Source: Sabellastarte sp. h YS-2021
Taxonomy: Eukaryota > Annelida > Polychaeta > Sabellida > Sabellidae
NCBI GenBank assembly: GCA_964017235.1
Contig: OZ024936.1
Location: 44,567,028-44,631,027, forward strand
Direction: 5' to 3'
Length of the DNA stretch: 64,000 nucleotides
Positions 1 to 9,938 of this stretch are shown here, one piece after another (the first letter of the stretch is position 1; each line of letters opens with the position of its first letter). The position numbers and the translations under genes were made by a program. Under the pieces are notes generated by a model that saw only the letters and a program-made list of their open reading frames with translations, had not been told where the DNA came from and did not search any database.

Positions 1-2864
1 GCATATGGACGTCAGACTTGATCCAAGGACAAGGACATTTCACCAAACATGGATCACTGTCAGTGATACCGCCTGTAGTGTGAAAGGGGTATTAGTAATT
101 TATATTGGTCTTAAAAAGCCGCGAAAGTGGAACAGTTGTATTACTGTAGAATAAAGAGTTATAAAATCTTTTTATTCTTACATTGTTTCTTTGATACTGG
201 TTAGTTTACTATATAAAGCAACACTATCCATTGTAAGATATCAGATATCATATATAACACCTACAATTTTCAAATTCACCTAATGACTAGTGTTGGGACT
301 TGCCTCCAACTTTATGGGTCGATTATTCGTCTATTTTTCCAACTAATGATCGATCCCCAATCGATTATTTTACTCCATTGTTGGCCATTAATTAAGAAAC
401 ACTTTCTGGGATAAATTATAGGTTAATCCGACAAGAATAACAGTGTTCCGACATTTAGAATCTATCAAAGTACCCGCTTCCTGTAAATATGGTGGTAGAT
501 ATAAACAATGTCGAATTTCATGACAAATCTGTCAATTTATTAAGCAATAATGCCTAAACTACTTTACAAAATACACATGGATATTCAGGAAACTAAACAA
601 AGGTAAGATTTAAGCTGAATAATCAATCATTAGAAAACGTCAGTGACCAACCGCAATTGTACACTGTCACCGACGATTAATCGAGCACACGTCTAATTGT
701 CCACCCACTACTAATGACGAAGTTTTACCTATTTTTTTTTTTTTTAAATTTCACCATTTTCTGTTCATTTCAACTTTTCCATGTCAAAAATAGAAGAAAA
801 ACAGTGATGTATATCAAAGCTGCATTATCAGCCTCAATTCAGTGGCAGTCAATTCTGTACACAAAGAAGGATTTCCTGACACTAATCAGCCATTCATCAG
901 AATTGACCTCCTCCTGTTTAATCTTACAGCAGTTTTCCATGCGTCATTCTATCATGCCTGTAACGACTTGTTATGGCAAATTGCCTGAATTTTGCCAGGA
1001 TATTTTCAAACCTTAGAGATCCATCACTGACATAAAGTTTGAGACTAGTATCCAAAGTTTTTCTTCAGTTTAAAGGTACAGTTAACAGTCAAAGAAGGTA
1101 GTATGCTGTCGAAAAAATTTAATCTGAGATGAGGTAGACTTTTGTCTTTGGTGTAATATATGGGTACTGTATGACTTTTGCAGAAACAGACAGCCTTGTT
1201 TTTTCAGAGACTATCCCCCTTACTCCTGAATGCTTGTGGTATAATGAACTCCTGTAAGTTTCCAATTTAAATTTATCTGTTCAGGTTAAGCATGGATAAA
1301 AGCATAATGCACTTGTGTAAGACATAAAAAAAGCACTGCCAGCAAACAGAGATATGACAAATCTCTTTCTATAGAAATCGTCTACTATTGCGCCCAGGGG
1401 CCCTTCGCTAGAATAGACAAGAAAAATTGGGGAGGGGTGCTTATGCCAGCATGGGCATATAGCTGAACATACTCACACCCATTAATGCCTGCAAACATGA
1501 TAAAAGTCACCACATATAAATATGTTAAACAATATACCTCACAATATTACTTACAAAATTGTGCATTTATTTAAACAATCCATGTCAGAAATCCCAGTAT
1601 TTGTCTTTATAAAATAAATCTATTGCTCACGTACAGACACCCAATCAAATGAGTTGTACCTGCCACACTCATGCTCAGCCAATTAAAACCCTTGAAACTT
1701 CTCTGTTCAGGGAATTCCCACTTTTATTATGTGGTTGTAATTTCTTAATGTTTTGTAATGGTTACAATTATGAAGTTTTTTATTGTGACGTAAAGGGGAT
1801 GAGACTTCGTAAAATAAGTATTAAAACTCCCCCAGGACAATCTGGCCTATGCTTTTTGTTAGAAATGATGAGCGTTTACACATATTTCATATGTTTTGGG
1901 GGATGGGTGATAATATGAATGTGCACTTCTACGGATGATCATGGTAATTGAGATGATATAAACTGATGTAACTATGATAAACATTCTTTCATATATACAT
2001 TTACATATTTGAATTAAAAGTCCCACCACTAATAAATTCACTACAATATATACTCAACAGAACATATGTTTCATAGTTGGGCAAACAATAGCATCCACTG
2101 TTACCATTGGGATGATTTTTAAATATTTATAAATCATGTGACATCCAAATTTCAAATGTCTGAATCAAATTTCAGAGATCAAGAGACCTATCAAACTTTC
2201 AGAAATTATATTACTTTAACACAAAGCATAACTGCCTCAAGGACGTGAAAAGTGCAGATTTGGTACATATATTTACTGTTTTGCCATTTAAAGTATTATG
2301 TTTTTAATAAATTAGTTACAAGTTTACCACACTTTATCTGAAATTATGGAGTAATCTGAACCTCCTAACCTGAGTATAATCCAGATCTTTTCCAGAATTA
2401 AATTGCTTTTTCCTTTGGTCAGGCCTTACTGACATAAACAATTTCATAAAGATTCATCTATTACCTCTGGAATAATCACAACCGCAGACAAGCAATTTTA
2501 ACTTTTCCAATATCTCAACTATGCCATTACTAACACAATCCTCAATATCTTCATTTTCTATCGAAAGTTTGTATATAAAGCATGCATCTGCTACTGGTCG
2601 GACCGGTTCTGAAAATAAAAACCAGTTTCCAGGGCTTTGAAACCAAACGAAAGCCGGGATTTCGAAAGTTTGCACTGATCTGGTGAAAATTTAACGCGAA
2701 CATACATGAGCTATATTGTCAAGAGGATATATGTATTCACGAGATATTTTGAAGTTTATAAAGTTCATTTACCATGAATATAAATTGAAACTTTAAGATG
2801 TTTCCTCAAAGTTATATGTTCTTTATTGTTTTGACAAAGTATTAACCAGTTGAAAGCCTAATAA
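1..2864. other. Non-coding AT-rich stretch left of the DIRS pair
   Basis: I see no supported gene here. Open frames are short, AT-rich and lack recognisable motifs or exon-like splice borders. It probably belongs to a KIF13 intron or lies beyond the gene, since the kinesin is read leftward from 15.7 kb and its next exon was not found. An old dispersed repeat is annotated separately at 2341-2460. Confidence 0.6.
2341..2460 (+). repeat. Old dispersed repeat, copy 1
   Basis: This stretch shares an ordered set of short blocks with 27395-27500 and 27995-28120: 'atccagatctttcc', 'ttaatca', 'ccttact', 'cataaa', 'atttcataaagat' and a 'tccatnac' block. The copies are strongly diverged, as expected of an ancient interspersed repeat. 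The family is not identified. Confidence 0.5.
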
Positions 2865-3080
2865 AATTGCAAATTTAATAAATAAATTAAATTTTTATAA
2901 GTTAATACCCTATCCAATGGACAATATGCTAAACCGGTCGGCGCAGACCGGCCCGCCAAACGTCAGAAAAAGACGTCCTGTGTTTCCACTGGCTGGCCGG
3001 TCCTCACACTGCATTCGCCAGGTGGCGCATCGTACTTCCTTGCTGTCTAGACAACCTGACGTCATAGCATCTTTTTCGTT
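2865..3080 (+). repeat. Left inverted terminal repeat of DIRS element 1
   Basis: It is inverted relative to 8916-9107, matching from about 'cctatccaatgg' (2909) to 'catctttttcgtt' (3080). The outer about 45 bp differ from the right ITR, as in DIRS elements whose two ITRs carry unlike extensions. It is GC-rich in an AT-rich host and built of short palindromes: CCGGTC/GACCGG, CGCCA/TGGCG, TGTCTAGACA. Confidence 0.92.
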
Positions 3081-3139
3081 GTCTAAACCATTAAAAACCC
3101 CTAGTAAGCTGATAGCGGGGTCGGCGGGAGGGTCTTGTG

Positions 3140-3236
3140 TGTCCATTGGATAGGGTATTAACTTATAAAAATTTAATTTATTTATTAAATTTGCAATTTT
3201 ATTGCGTTAATACATCCTATCCAATGGACAATATGC
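3140..3236 (+). repeat. Internal complementary region of DIRS element 1
   Basis: 3140-3198 is the reverse complement of the left terminus (2865-2923). 3195-3236 is the reverse complement of the right terminus (about 9066-9107). The two halves meet at 'gcaattttattgcg', so the region is the exact complement of the left and right ends joined, as established for DIRS-1, where it templates completion of the circular DNA. It fixes the element ends to within a few bases. Confidence 0.9.
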
Positions 3237-3554
3237 TGAATAACTACCGCTTGGTTGGCGGGTAAGTTACTAGGGACATAAATGAACTCAGAAAAGAACT
3301 AACAACTCTAAGCCCGGGTCGTATCTAAGGTTCTCAAGACCCTTAAGGCTATAGTCGGTCAACAGAAACCGGTTAACCGGTCCAAACCGACTCGTCTGCC
3401 CCCCCCTTTTTTACAGACCTGCTCTGAGGTAGGGGAAGAGAAGGATGAGTTCAGTCCCAAGAAATAAAAGTCTGATTTTTTTTTTTTTTTTTTTGATGCT
3501 TCTTAAATATATATACACTATATACATATGTACAGATCTCCCCTCTGACCTGGG
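3237..3554 (-). other. 3' non-coding region of DIRS element 1
   Basis: This lies between the recombinase stop and the complementary region. It contains a block conserved with 9766-9810 of element 2 ('cagacctgctctgaggtagg', 3414-3433, continuing to about 3460), a short C run and a T run at about 3477-3494 (A run on the coding strand). No open frame is supported. Conservation in an otherwise diverged spacer suggests a cis function for the element RNA. Confidence 0.6.
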
Positions 3555-4874
3555 CTACTGGTGGATCTGCTGAGCAGCCACAACAGGTCCCAGGTGGTAG
3601 AGCTCAGAATCAGCCCATGCCACATCCTTCAAATAGAATTGTGTGAAGGTGTTATGTGACTTCCAGTGGCAGGCCGATAAGATCTGTTCCAAAGAGACCC
3701 CCGACTGGAAGGCCTTTGAAGCAGCAAAGGCCCTGACATCATGGGCTTTAACCTGATGTAAGTTGTGGGCCTCCTGGTCTGAGAGCTCATAACATAGGAT
3801 CACAGTCTGCTTGATCCAAGAGGAGATAGTGGCAGGTGAGATGTCCTTGTCGAAACCTGTCTTGAAGGAGACAAAAACCAACTCCTTATTCTGCCTGAAG
3901 TCTGAAGTCCTGTCCAAATAGTAATGCAGGGCTCTAACCGGACAGAGGGACCTGTCAGACTTGAGGGACCTATCCAGAGTTGGGGCCAGGGCTGGAATAA
4001 CCACTGGGGCCACACTGTCTGGACCCTCTTTAGTCAGCTGATTCTTGGAGAGGAAGCTGGGAGATGGGTACAGGGATATCTTAGTCCAGTCAGACTGGTG
4101 TCTGATGTTCTTATGTTGCCAAGCATGAATCTCACTTCTGCGTTTGCCTGATCCCAGGGCTAAGAGGAAAACTGTCTTGAAGGTCAAGTGCTTCAAGGAG
4201 GCCTCCTTAATTGGCTCAAAGGGAGCTTTTGTTAACTGGTGTAAAACCAGAGATAGGTTCCAGGAGGGGATACCTATTCTGCCCTTGGGTCTGTCTCTGT
4301 GGAAGCTATCCAAGAGACGGGTGAGATTTTCATCTTTGCTGATGTTGAGAGTTGAACTTCCCAGTTTATCAGCGATGGCAGACCTGTAACCATCAATGGT
4401 GCTGGGCTGCAATTTCCTTTCCTCAAAAAGGTACATAAGGAAATCAGCAACTGACTTTACAGGAGGTGTCCTGAAGTCCACCTGATTTGTGATGCACCAC
4501 TTTGTAAAAATGGCCCACTTTGCCTCATAGACGGATCTGGTTGATCCTCTTTGAGAAGCCTCAATTCTTGTTGCCACTGCTTCAGAGAAACCTTGCTCCT
4601 TGATAGCTGTGGCTCTAGGAGCCATGCATGGAGATTTAGATTTGTCAGACTCCTGTGAGGGGTCTGATTGAAGGGCTGAGTCAGTAGGTTTGGTAATTGA
4701 GGCAGAAGCAATGGGATCTGGCTGGACATTTCCACTAGGTCCCAAAACCATGTCATGTTGGGCCACCCCGGGGCAATAATGATCAGCCTCCGGTATGGGG
4801 AGTCTTGCAACTTTTCCACCACTTTGCCCAATATGGCTGTCGGTGGAAAGGCGTATGCGTCCAGATCTTCCCAT
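3555..4874 (-). CDS. DIRS tyrosine recombinase, element 1 (intact frame)
   Basis: The 439-residue frame encodes the integrase-type tyrosine recombinase that would insert the circular element DNA. The N-terminal about 110 residues are a low-similarity lead. A SAM-like DNA-binding domain follows (about 110-195, with 'STIDGYRSAIADKLG'), then the catalytic domain. Visible catalytic residues are Arg at about 245/246 in GSGKRRSEI, H378-x-x-R381 in AHDVRAF, H403/W404 in CHWKSHNTF and the nucleophile Tyr414 in FTQFYLKD. The ATG at 4874 is chosen because element 2 has an ATG at the homologous position with equal spacing to the domain. The frame overlaps the 3' end of the RT frame (4457-4874). It is about 80-85% alike to the element 2 copy by eye. 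Unlike gag and RT of this element, it shows no break. Confidence 0.9.
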   Translation of the reverse strand: MGRSGRIRLSTDSHIGQSGGKVARLPIPEADHYCPGVAQHDMVLGPSGNVQPDPIASASITKPTDSALQSDPSQESDKSKSPCMAPRATAIKEQGFSEAVATRIEASQRGSTRSVYEAKWAIFTKWCITNQVDFRTPPVKSVADFLMYLFEERKLQPSTIDGYRSAIADKLGSSTLNISKDENLTRLLDSFHRDRPKGRIGIPSWNLSLVLHQLTKAPFEPIKEASLKHLTFKTVFLLALGSGKRRSEIHAWQHKNIRHQSDWTKISLYPSPSFLSKNQLTKEGPDSVAPVVIPALAPTLDRSLKSDRSLCPVRALHYYLDRTSDFRQNKELVFVSFKTGFDKDISPATISSWIKQTVILCYELSDQEAHNLHQVKAHDVRAFAASKAFQSGVSLEQILSACHWKSHNTFTQFYLKDVAWADSELYHLGPVVAAQQIHQ

Positions 4875-6427
4875 GACAAACTGAGTGCATCCACTGCAGT
4901 GGCCATGGGGTCCGGAACCGGTGATACAAACAGGGGCAGCTTGTTGTTGAACCTCGTAGCAAGGAGATCAATTTGAGGCTGATGCCACCTGTCGCATAGG
5001 GCTTGGAAGATTTCTGGCAGGAGGGACCATTCTGTTTGGATGGTCTGACCTAATCTGGACAGTTTGTCTGCCACTACATTTAAGCGGCCGGGAATGTGTC
5101 GTGCCTTCAGAGTCACTTGCTTCCCGGTGCACCAGGTCAAGATTCTCCAGAGTAGGGCACAAAGTGGGCCCGACCTCATGTCTCCTTCCTTGTTGATATA
5201 GGCCACTACGGTGGTATTGTTGGTCGCTACGAGCACCATTTTGCCTATGCATAGCTTTTGGAACTCTTTTAGAGCCAGAAAGACTGCTTTTAGTTCCAAG
5301 TAACTTATGTGCAATTTGCTTTCCGGTAGGGACCAGGTTCCTCTGGCAATGTACTCGTTTAAGTGAGTGCCCCACCCTTCTTTTGATGCGTCTGTAAAGA
5401 TTTGCAGAGCATGCTGTAGAGGGTGTAGTGGTTGGCCTGTGAGAACATTGTCTTCTTCTAGCCACCATTGTAAGTGAGGATGTAGAGATCTGGGCAGGGG
5501 AATCCGTTTTTCTAACGATTCCGGTATTCTCCAATTTCTTTTGAGGTGCCATTGAATGGGCCTCATGTGTAGTCTGCCCAGATGAACTTGCTTCTCTGTA
5601 GCTGTTAGCAGGCCTATTAAGGACATCAGCTCCCGTACTGAACAAGTCGGTCGGGAGATGAGTTCTAGTATCTTTTCCTGTAGGCTTTGCCACCTGTCCG
5701 GTGTCGGTCGGACCCGACCGGACTGGAGGTCGAATTGGTAACCTACGAAGTTGAAAACTTGTTTGGGTTCCAATTCCGACTTTTCTATGTTCACTAGCCA
5801 ACCTAAATGTCTGCACATTTGTACTAGGACCTGTGTATGCTGGAGACAGACCCGGTGGGATGTGGCTCTCACCAACCAGTCGTCGAGGTATTGGTGGATC
5901 CTTATACCCTTCTGAATAGCCATCAGCTTTACTTCCTTTGCTATAATAGTGAACTCCATTGGAGCTGTGGACAGACCGAACGGCAGTGCTTTGAACTGGT
6001 AGGTCTGATCCTGGGCATGAAATCTCAGGTATTTCCTGGACTGTTCTTGTATGGGGATGTGGAAGTAAGCATCCTTGAAGTCTATGGAGGTTACCCATTC
6101 TCCCTTTTGGAGAGAGGTTCTGATGGTTTCCGGTGTCTCCATTTTGAATTTCTCTGACTTGAGGAAAAGATTCAGATTGCTCAGGTCTAAGATGGGCCTC
6201 CACTTGTTGTTGGGTTTGGGGACCAGAAATAGTCGGTTGAAGAAACCTAGTGAGGTCTGTTTGTGAACTAGTTCTATGGCATTTTTGTCCATAAGCTGAT
6301 GTAATGCCTCCAACAGTTTGAGATTTCTGTGAGGATTGCCATAGCAGCTTACGACTGTGGGTTTTCTGGACAAGTTCGGCCGGATCCGAAAGGGGAGGGT
6401 GTAGCCCTCTTTCAAAATTTGAACCAC
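4457..6427 (-). pseudogene. DIRS reverse transcriptase/RNase H, element 1 (damaged)
   Basis: The 656-residue open stretch corresponds to residue 182 onward of the element 2 protein. RT motifs are present: SIDFKDAYF (motif A), LPFGLSTAP (motif B) and QYLDDWL (motif C, YLDD). In RNase H, FTDAS and the LELKAV glutamate are present. However, the third carboxylate motif reads ATNNT instead of ATDNT (codon at 5219-5221), which should abolish RNase H activity. The frame opens with a GTG codon at 6427, not a true start. Just upstream, a TGA at 6476-6478 interrupts the region that is open in element 2. A C-terminal segment with LIIIAPGWPNMTWFWDL, typical after RNase H in DIRS/Ngaro elements, is retained. 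A dead or dying copy is most likely, unless the TGA is bypassed by a frame change. Confidence 0.85.
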
Positions 6428-6479
6428 TCTCGGTCCGGCATTCAGGTCTAGCCACCTTTTCCAAAACCTTTGCAGTCAC

Positions 6480-6686
6480 GCCCCTACAGGCAGATTTGTG
6501 ACAACATTTGGAGCATTGGTTACAGTATGTACATGAGACAAAGGAATGACACAAGAAACACCTTTCACAGATTTTAATGCATTTTGCTCTGGATAACAAA
6601 CTGCTGCCCTGGGACTTATTTCGTTCTTTTGAGAATGCCCGGGCGCAGTATGAGAAGAATTTACAACATGTAACCTTACATTTCAA
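6480..6686 (-). other. Cysteine-rich overlapping frame at the RT 5' end, element 1
   Basis: In the recombinase frame, about 69 residues are Cys-rich, including KICERCFLCHS and KCCHKSACRG. The cysteine pattern C-x2-CFLCHS-x-V-x-C-x2-C-x2-C-x-KCC-x2-S-x-CRG matches element 2 exactly, although the residues between change. The frame stays open past the motif, across the RT region, to a stop at 4968. It could be a zinc-binding lead peptide joined to RT or recombinase by a frame change or splicing. The alternative is a fortuitous overlap constrained by the RT frame. Confidence 0.45.
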
Positions 6687-6755
6687 GTGTCTATTGTCTC
6701 TTGTACTGGGCTCCCGGTCAGCAGCAAGGGTCTCAACTGAGTTACAGATTGATTG

Positions 6756-8793
6756 TCATTTGTACTGCTGCTGACCCTTGGCAGGTCGCGAGGAATACTG
6801 TTGCTTTCCTCTATTCCTTCTGCTGGAACTGGAACGTGACAAATTCTTCCAGGCCGGTTTGTCCTGTTTCCTGTCCGACTTCTGCTCTTGCCTTTCATAC
6901 GGATGATATCTGCAGCTCTTATAAACAGAGCTAGATCTATTCCTGTCAAAGTCCGTTATATCCTCTTCAGCCTTTTTTACACAACTGTCCGGAAATAAGG
7001 TATCAATGTGAAGTGGTGATGTACGTAAAGCGTTGAGAGTGTCCGCCTTGACCCCTGCCTTTAAGTAAGCTAAATAGGAGTCCCGCCTCAGAAGGGTAGC
7101 ATTTGCCATGTTAACAAAAACAAACTCTGTCAAGTGTTCCATTGCTTTCGCCATGGACTGGCACACACTGGCATTAAAGTCCAGTAAAAACTGAAGTTCA
7201 TCCACAGCAGTTGAAGATCTGGCCGGTGCTTTCCCTTTGGAGTCCACCCGTATGGCTTTCAACTGAGTGTTCATGCTTTGCTGGATCTTAAGCAGACAGC
7301 GGTTGAACCCTGCAGCCTGATTACAGATGACAGTCGATTCGCGCGCAGACTTCTCCCACTTACGTAGATTCTTTTGAGAGATAGGACGTGACATGGGGGG
7401 TGCACTGGCTATACCGGCCTATCTAGCAATCCTGAGGTAACCACTGTTGAGACGTGATGATCCGGTGTGCCAAGATGAAATGGTTTGATCAGAGTCCTTC
7501 TTGGGGTTAGCTTGAAAAGCATACCACTTGCTCTGTGATTTGGGCGGTCGGACAAATTGGTCTCTCAAAAGGCCCCCTGCTTCAGAAGCTCGCGTGGGAT
7601 AACCTTGAGTTAAAGTGAGGTTGAGTCTTGACATTTTCTTGCAGAGCCATTCATCAGTCGGTAAAGTTACAGAGACTTTTCCTGGCGTGTGCGTCTTGGG
7701 GCCGGAGAAGGGATTATCTTCAGAGGTGGTGGCGCCGGAGTCGATGTCCGGGATATGAGACCAGTTCATGTAGGATCTAATCCCTCTCATAGTCTCCCGG
7801 TAGGATTGTTCTTCCGAGAGGGATTGATCATGTTCAGACAAGTTGGCCTCTAGATCATCAGATAACTCGCCTTCTTCCGGGAAAATGTCAACAGGTGGTC
7901 GGTCCGAAGACAGACTGTCCGACTCAGAGTCACTGGAGAGAGAAGTTTCTTTCCTGGACGTGTCAAAGGCACTAGCTAGGCGTCTGTGACTTGGCTGTGA
8001 TACTGATGCGGTGGTCGGTTCCGGTTGAGTTGATGAAGAGGCTTTAGCAGCGGTAGACCCTTGGTGAAGTGGGTCGGTGGTCGGTGAGACAAGAGCAGGG
8101 TCGGTCGGTTGAGAAGGCTGATTACTAGGATGTATGAAGGGGTCCGGTCGGACCACATCAGCCGGAGGAGCATGAGTAGGGGTCACCCTAACGGTCCCAA
8201 AAACTGGCTCCTGTGGTCGGTCTAAAGTCTTCGCCATGAGAAGGGCTTCTAGCCTGTTGAACCGATCCGACCACTTTTTGTCAAGATCTGAAAATCTTGA
8301 GTCGGTAGAGGGGGGCGATGGGCTTCCCCTGGTCGGCAGTCGAAGAAGAAGAGGTTGGTCGGCTGGAAGATGATTTCACCGACTTCTCCGGCTTCACCGG
8401 CTTGGAAGATGTAGAGGATTTCTTATCAGATTTCTTCTTCTTCTCTTCCGGCCCACTCAAACCAGAGGCACCAGAGGTACCTTGGCCATCCACTACCCCC
8501 ACTACCGACACAAGTGCCGGGTCCACGAGGGTGGGACTGAGAGTGTCTGAGTCTTTAGCTGGAGTAGATGTCTTAGCCTCTCTCTTCTCTTTCTTGATCT
8601 TATACGAGGGGGTGGAGAGTTGAGCCTTCTGGTCCGCAGTTAAGGCATCACAATGATGGCAGGGAGCTGGAGGTGTCTCTACACAAGGGTCTGAGCCCTT
8701 TTTCTTATCGCGGCAACGCGCACAGACAGAGTGAAAGTCAAAACCTGCCATCATGTGGCCGCAACCCCCTCGACGCTGACTGGGAGAGGACAT
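6756..8793 (-). pseudogene. DIRS gag-like protein, element 1 (frameshift and nonsense)
   Basis: The ORF1/gag homologue is broken in two places relative to the single 694-residue frame of element 2. Piece 1 (8793-8281, ATG start) carries the N-terminal Cys/His cluster with CGHMMAGFD and CARCRDKKKGSDPC. It goes out of frame at the G6 run 8310-8315, where one extra G accounts for the shift. Piece 2 (about 8307-7419) resumes with KWSDRFNRLEALL and ends at an in-frame TAG (7421-7419). Piece 3 (7418-6756) continues in the same frame through the conserved SQKNLRKWEKSARES region to a normal end rich in basic and Ser residues. No long functional protein is expected. DIRS gag is thought to package element RNA. 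Confidence 0.88.
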
Positions 8794-8915
8794 GTTGGTC
8801 TATAAGATGTAAGGAAGTAAATAGTAAAGTTATAAAACCTCGAAACTTCCTCAACACACAAAAATTCACAAAATTCCACAGGAGAAAATAATCCGTTCAA
8901 GCAGTGCATGCGCCA

Positions 8916-9107
8916 AACGAAAAAGATGCTATGACGTCAGGTTGTCTAGACAGCAAGGAAGTATGATGCGCCACCTGGCGAATGCAGTGTGAGGACCGGC
9001 CAGCCGGTGGAAACACAGGACGTCTTTTTCTGACGTTTGGCAGGCCGGTCTGCGACGACCGGTTTAGCATATTGTCCATTGGATAGGATGTATTAACGCA
9101 ATAAAAT
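8916..9107 (-). repeat. Right inverted terminal repeat of DIRS element 1
   Basis: Inverted partner of 2865-3080. It differs from the left arm at only a few positions within the shared core, whereas it differs at many positions from the ITRs of element 2. The pair therefore evolves as one unit. The outer end reads 'tattaacgcaataaaat'. It lies upstream of the gag ATG and so also marks the probable promoter end of the element. Confidence 0.9.
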
Positions 9108-9169
9108 GACATTTTCAATAACTGGTACTTAAATATTCTTTACGGATTTTGTCATTACTACCTAAACGA
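9108..9169. other. 62-bp spacer between the two DIRS elements
   Basis: AT-rich DNA that belongs to neither element as defined by their complementary regions. It is presumably the only host sequence left between two independent insertions. Confidence 0.75.
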
Positions 9170-9386
9170 AATTGCAAATTTAATAGGTAAATTAAATTTT
9201 TATAAGTTAATACCCTATCCAATGGACAATAGCTTATCCGGTCGGCGCGGACCGGCCCGCCAAACGTCAGAAAAAGACGTCCTGTGTCTCCACCGGCTAG
9301 GCCGGCCCAGTGCTGTGCACTCGCCAGATGGCGTGTAGTACTTCCTTCCTGTCTAGACAGAGTGACGCCATAGCATCTTTTTCGTT
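9170..9386 (+). repeat. Left inverted terminal repeat of DIRS element 2
   Basis: Inverted with 15393-15585, near-identical from 'cctatccaatgg' to 'catctttttcgtt'. It contains CCGGTC/GACCGG, CGCCA/TGGCG and the 12-bp palindrome CTGTCTAGACAG. Confidence 0.92.
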
Positions 9387-9445
9387 GTCTAAACATATAT
9401 AGACCCCTAGTAAAGTGAAAGCGGGGTCAGGTGGGAGGGTCTTGT

Positions 9446-9543
9446 GTGTCCATTGGATAGGGTATTAACTTATAAAAATTTAATTTACCTATTAAATTTG
9501 CAATTTTATTGCGTTAATACATCCTATCCAATGGACAATAGCT
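9446..9543 (+). repeat. Internal complementary region of DIRS element 2
   Basis: Its first about 60 bp are the reverse complement of the element's left end (9170-9229). Its last about 40 bp are the reverse complement of the right end (15546-15585). It includes the element-specific 'tttacctatt', which matches the complement of 'aataggtaaa' in its own left end rather than the element 1 variant. Confidence 0.9.
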
Positions 9544-9938
9544 GAATAACTACCGCTTGGATGGCGGGTGCGTTACTAGGGACTAAAGAAGTTGAACTCA
9601 TGTTAGAAATAATGACCATTTCTTCTTTCCTTACAGCCCGGGTAGACCTTGAAGTCAGATACCCTTAAGGCTGTGGTCGAGTATCATCATCCGGTTATCC
9701 GGAAGGAACCGTCAGAGTCGACCTTGCGCCCCCCCCCCCCCCCCCCCCCGCCCTTTTTTAACAGACCTGCTCTGAGGTAGGGGAAGAGAGGGATGAGTTC
9801 AGTCCCATAAAATCACCTCTCCCGAAGGAAGTACGTGAGAGATTTTTTTTTTTTTTTTTTTTTTTTTTATATTTGTTGCTTAACTATATGTGCAATATAT
9901 ACAATACATCTCCTTATTTATAAATGCACAGATCTCCT
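9544..9938 (-). other. 3' non-coding region of DIRS element 2 with homopolymers
   Basis: It carries the block shared with element 1 (about 9766-9810), a C21 tract (9729-9749) and a T26 tract (9843-9868). Element 1 has short versions of the same C and T runs at matching places, so the tracts are an inherited feature that expanded. No gene is seen. Confidence 0.65.

Larger units (their letters stand above)
2865..9107 (-). mobile_element. DIRS-type tyrosine-recombinase retrotransposon, element 1 (decayed)
   Basis: This is a complete-length 6.2-kb DIRS element read on the minus strand in the order gag, RT/RNase H, tyrosine recombinase. It has inverted terminal repeats (2865-3080 and 8916-9107) and an internal complementary region (3140-3236). 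There is no LTR and no clear target-site duplication, which is typical of DIRS elements because they are thought to integrate as circles through the recombinase. Both outer ends share the short block 'aataaaat' (2860-2867, 9100-9107), a plausible crossover core. Gag has a 1-nt frameshift and a nonsense codon, RNase H lacks an active-site Asp, and the RT frame has a TGA upstream. The recombinase frame is intact. Orientation matches the kinesin gene, so the element probably sits sense-oriented in one of its introns. Confidence 0.93.

Noticed and set aside
2454-2675. 73-codon minus-strand frame considered as the next KIF13 exon
   Set aside because: It does not continue a kinesin neck or coiled coil, and it overlaps the edge of an old dispersed repeat.
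3924-6266. Plus-strand frames across the DIRS RT and recombinase regions
   Set aside because: Antisense shadows of the minus-strand recombinase and RT, with no motifs of their own.
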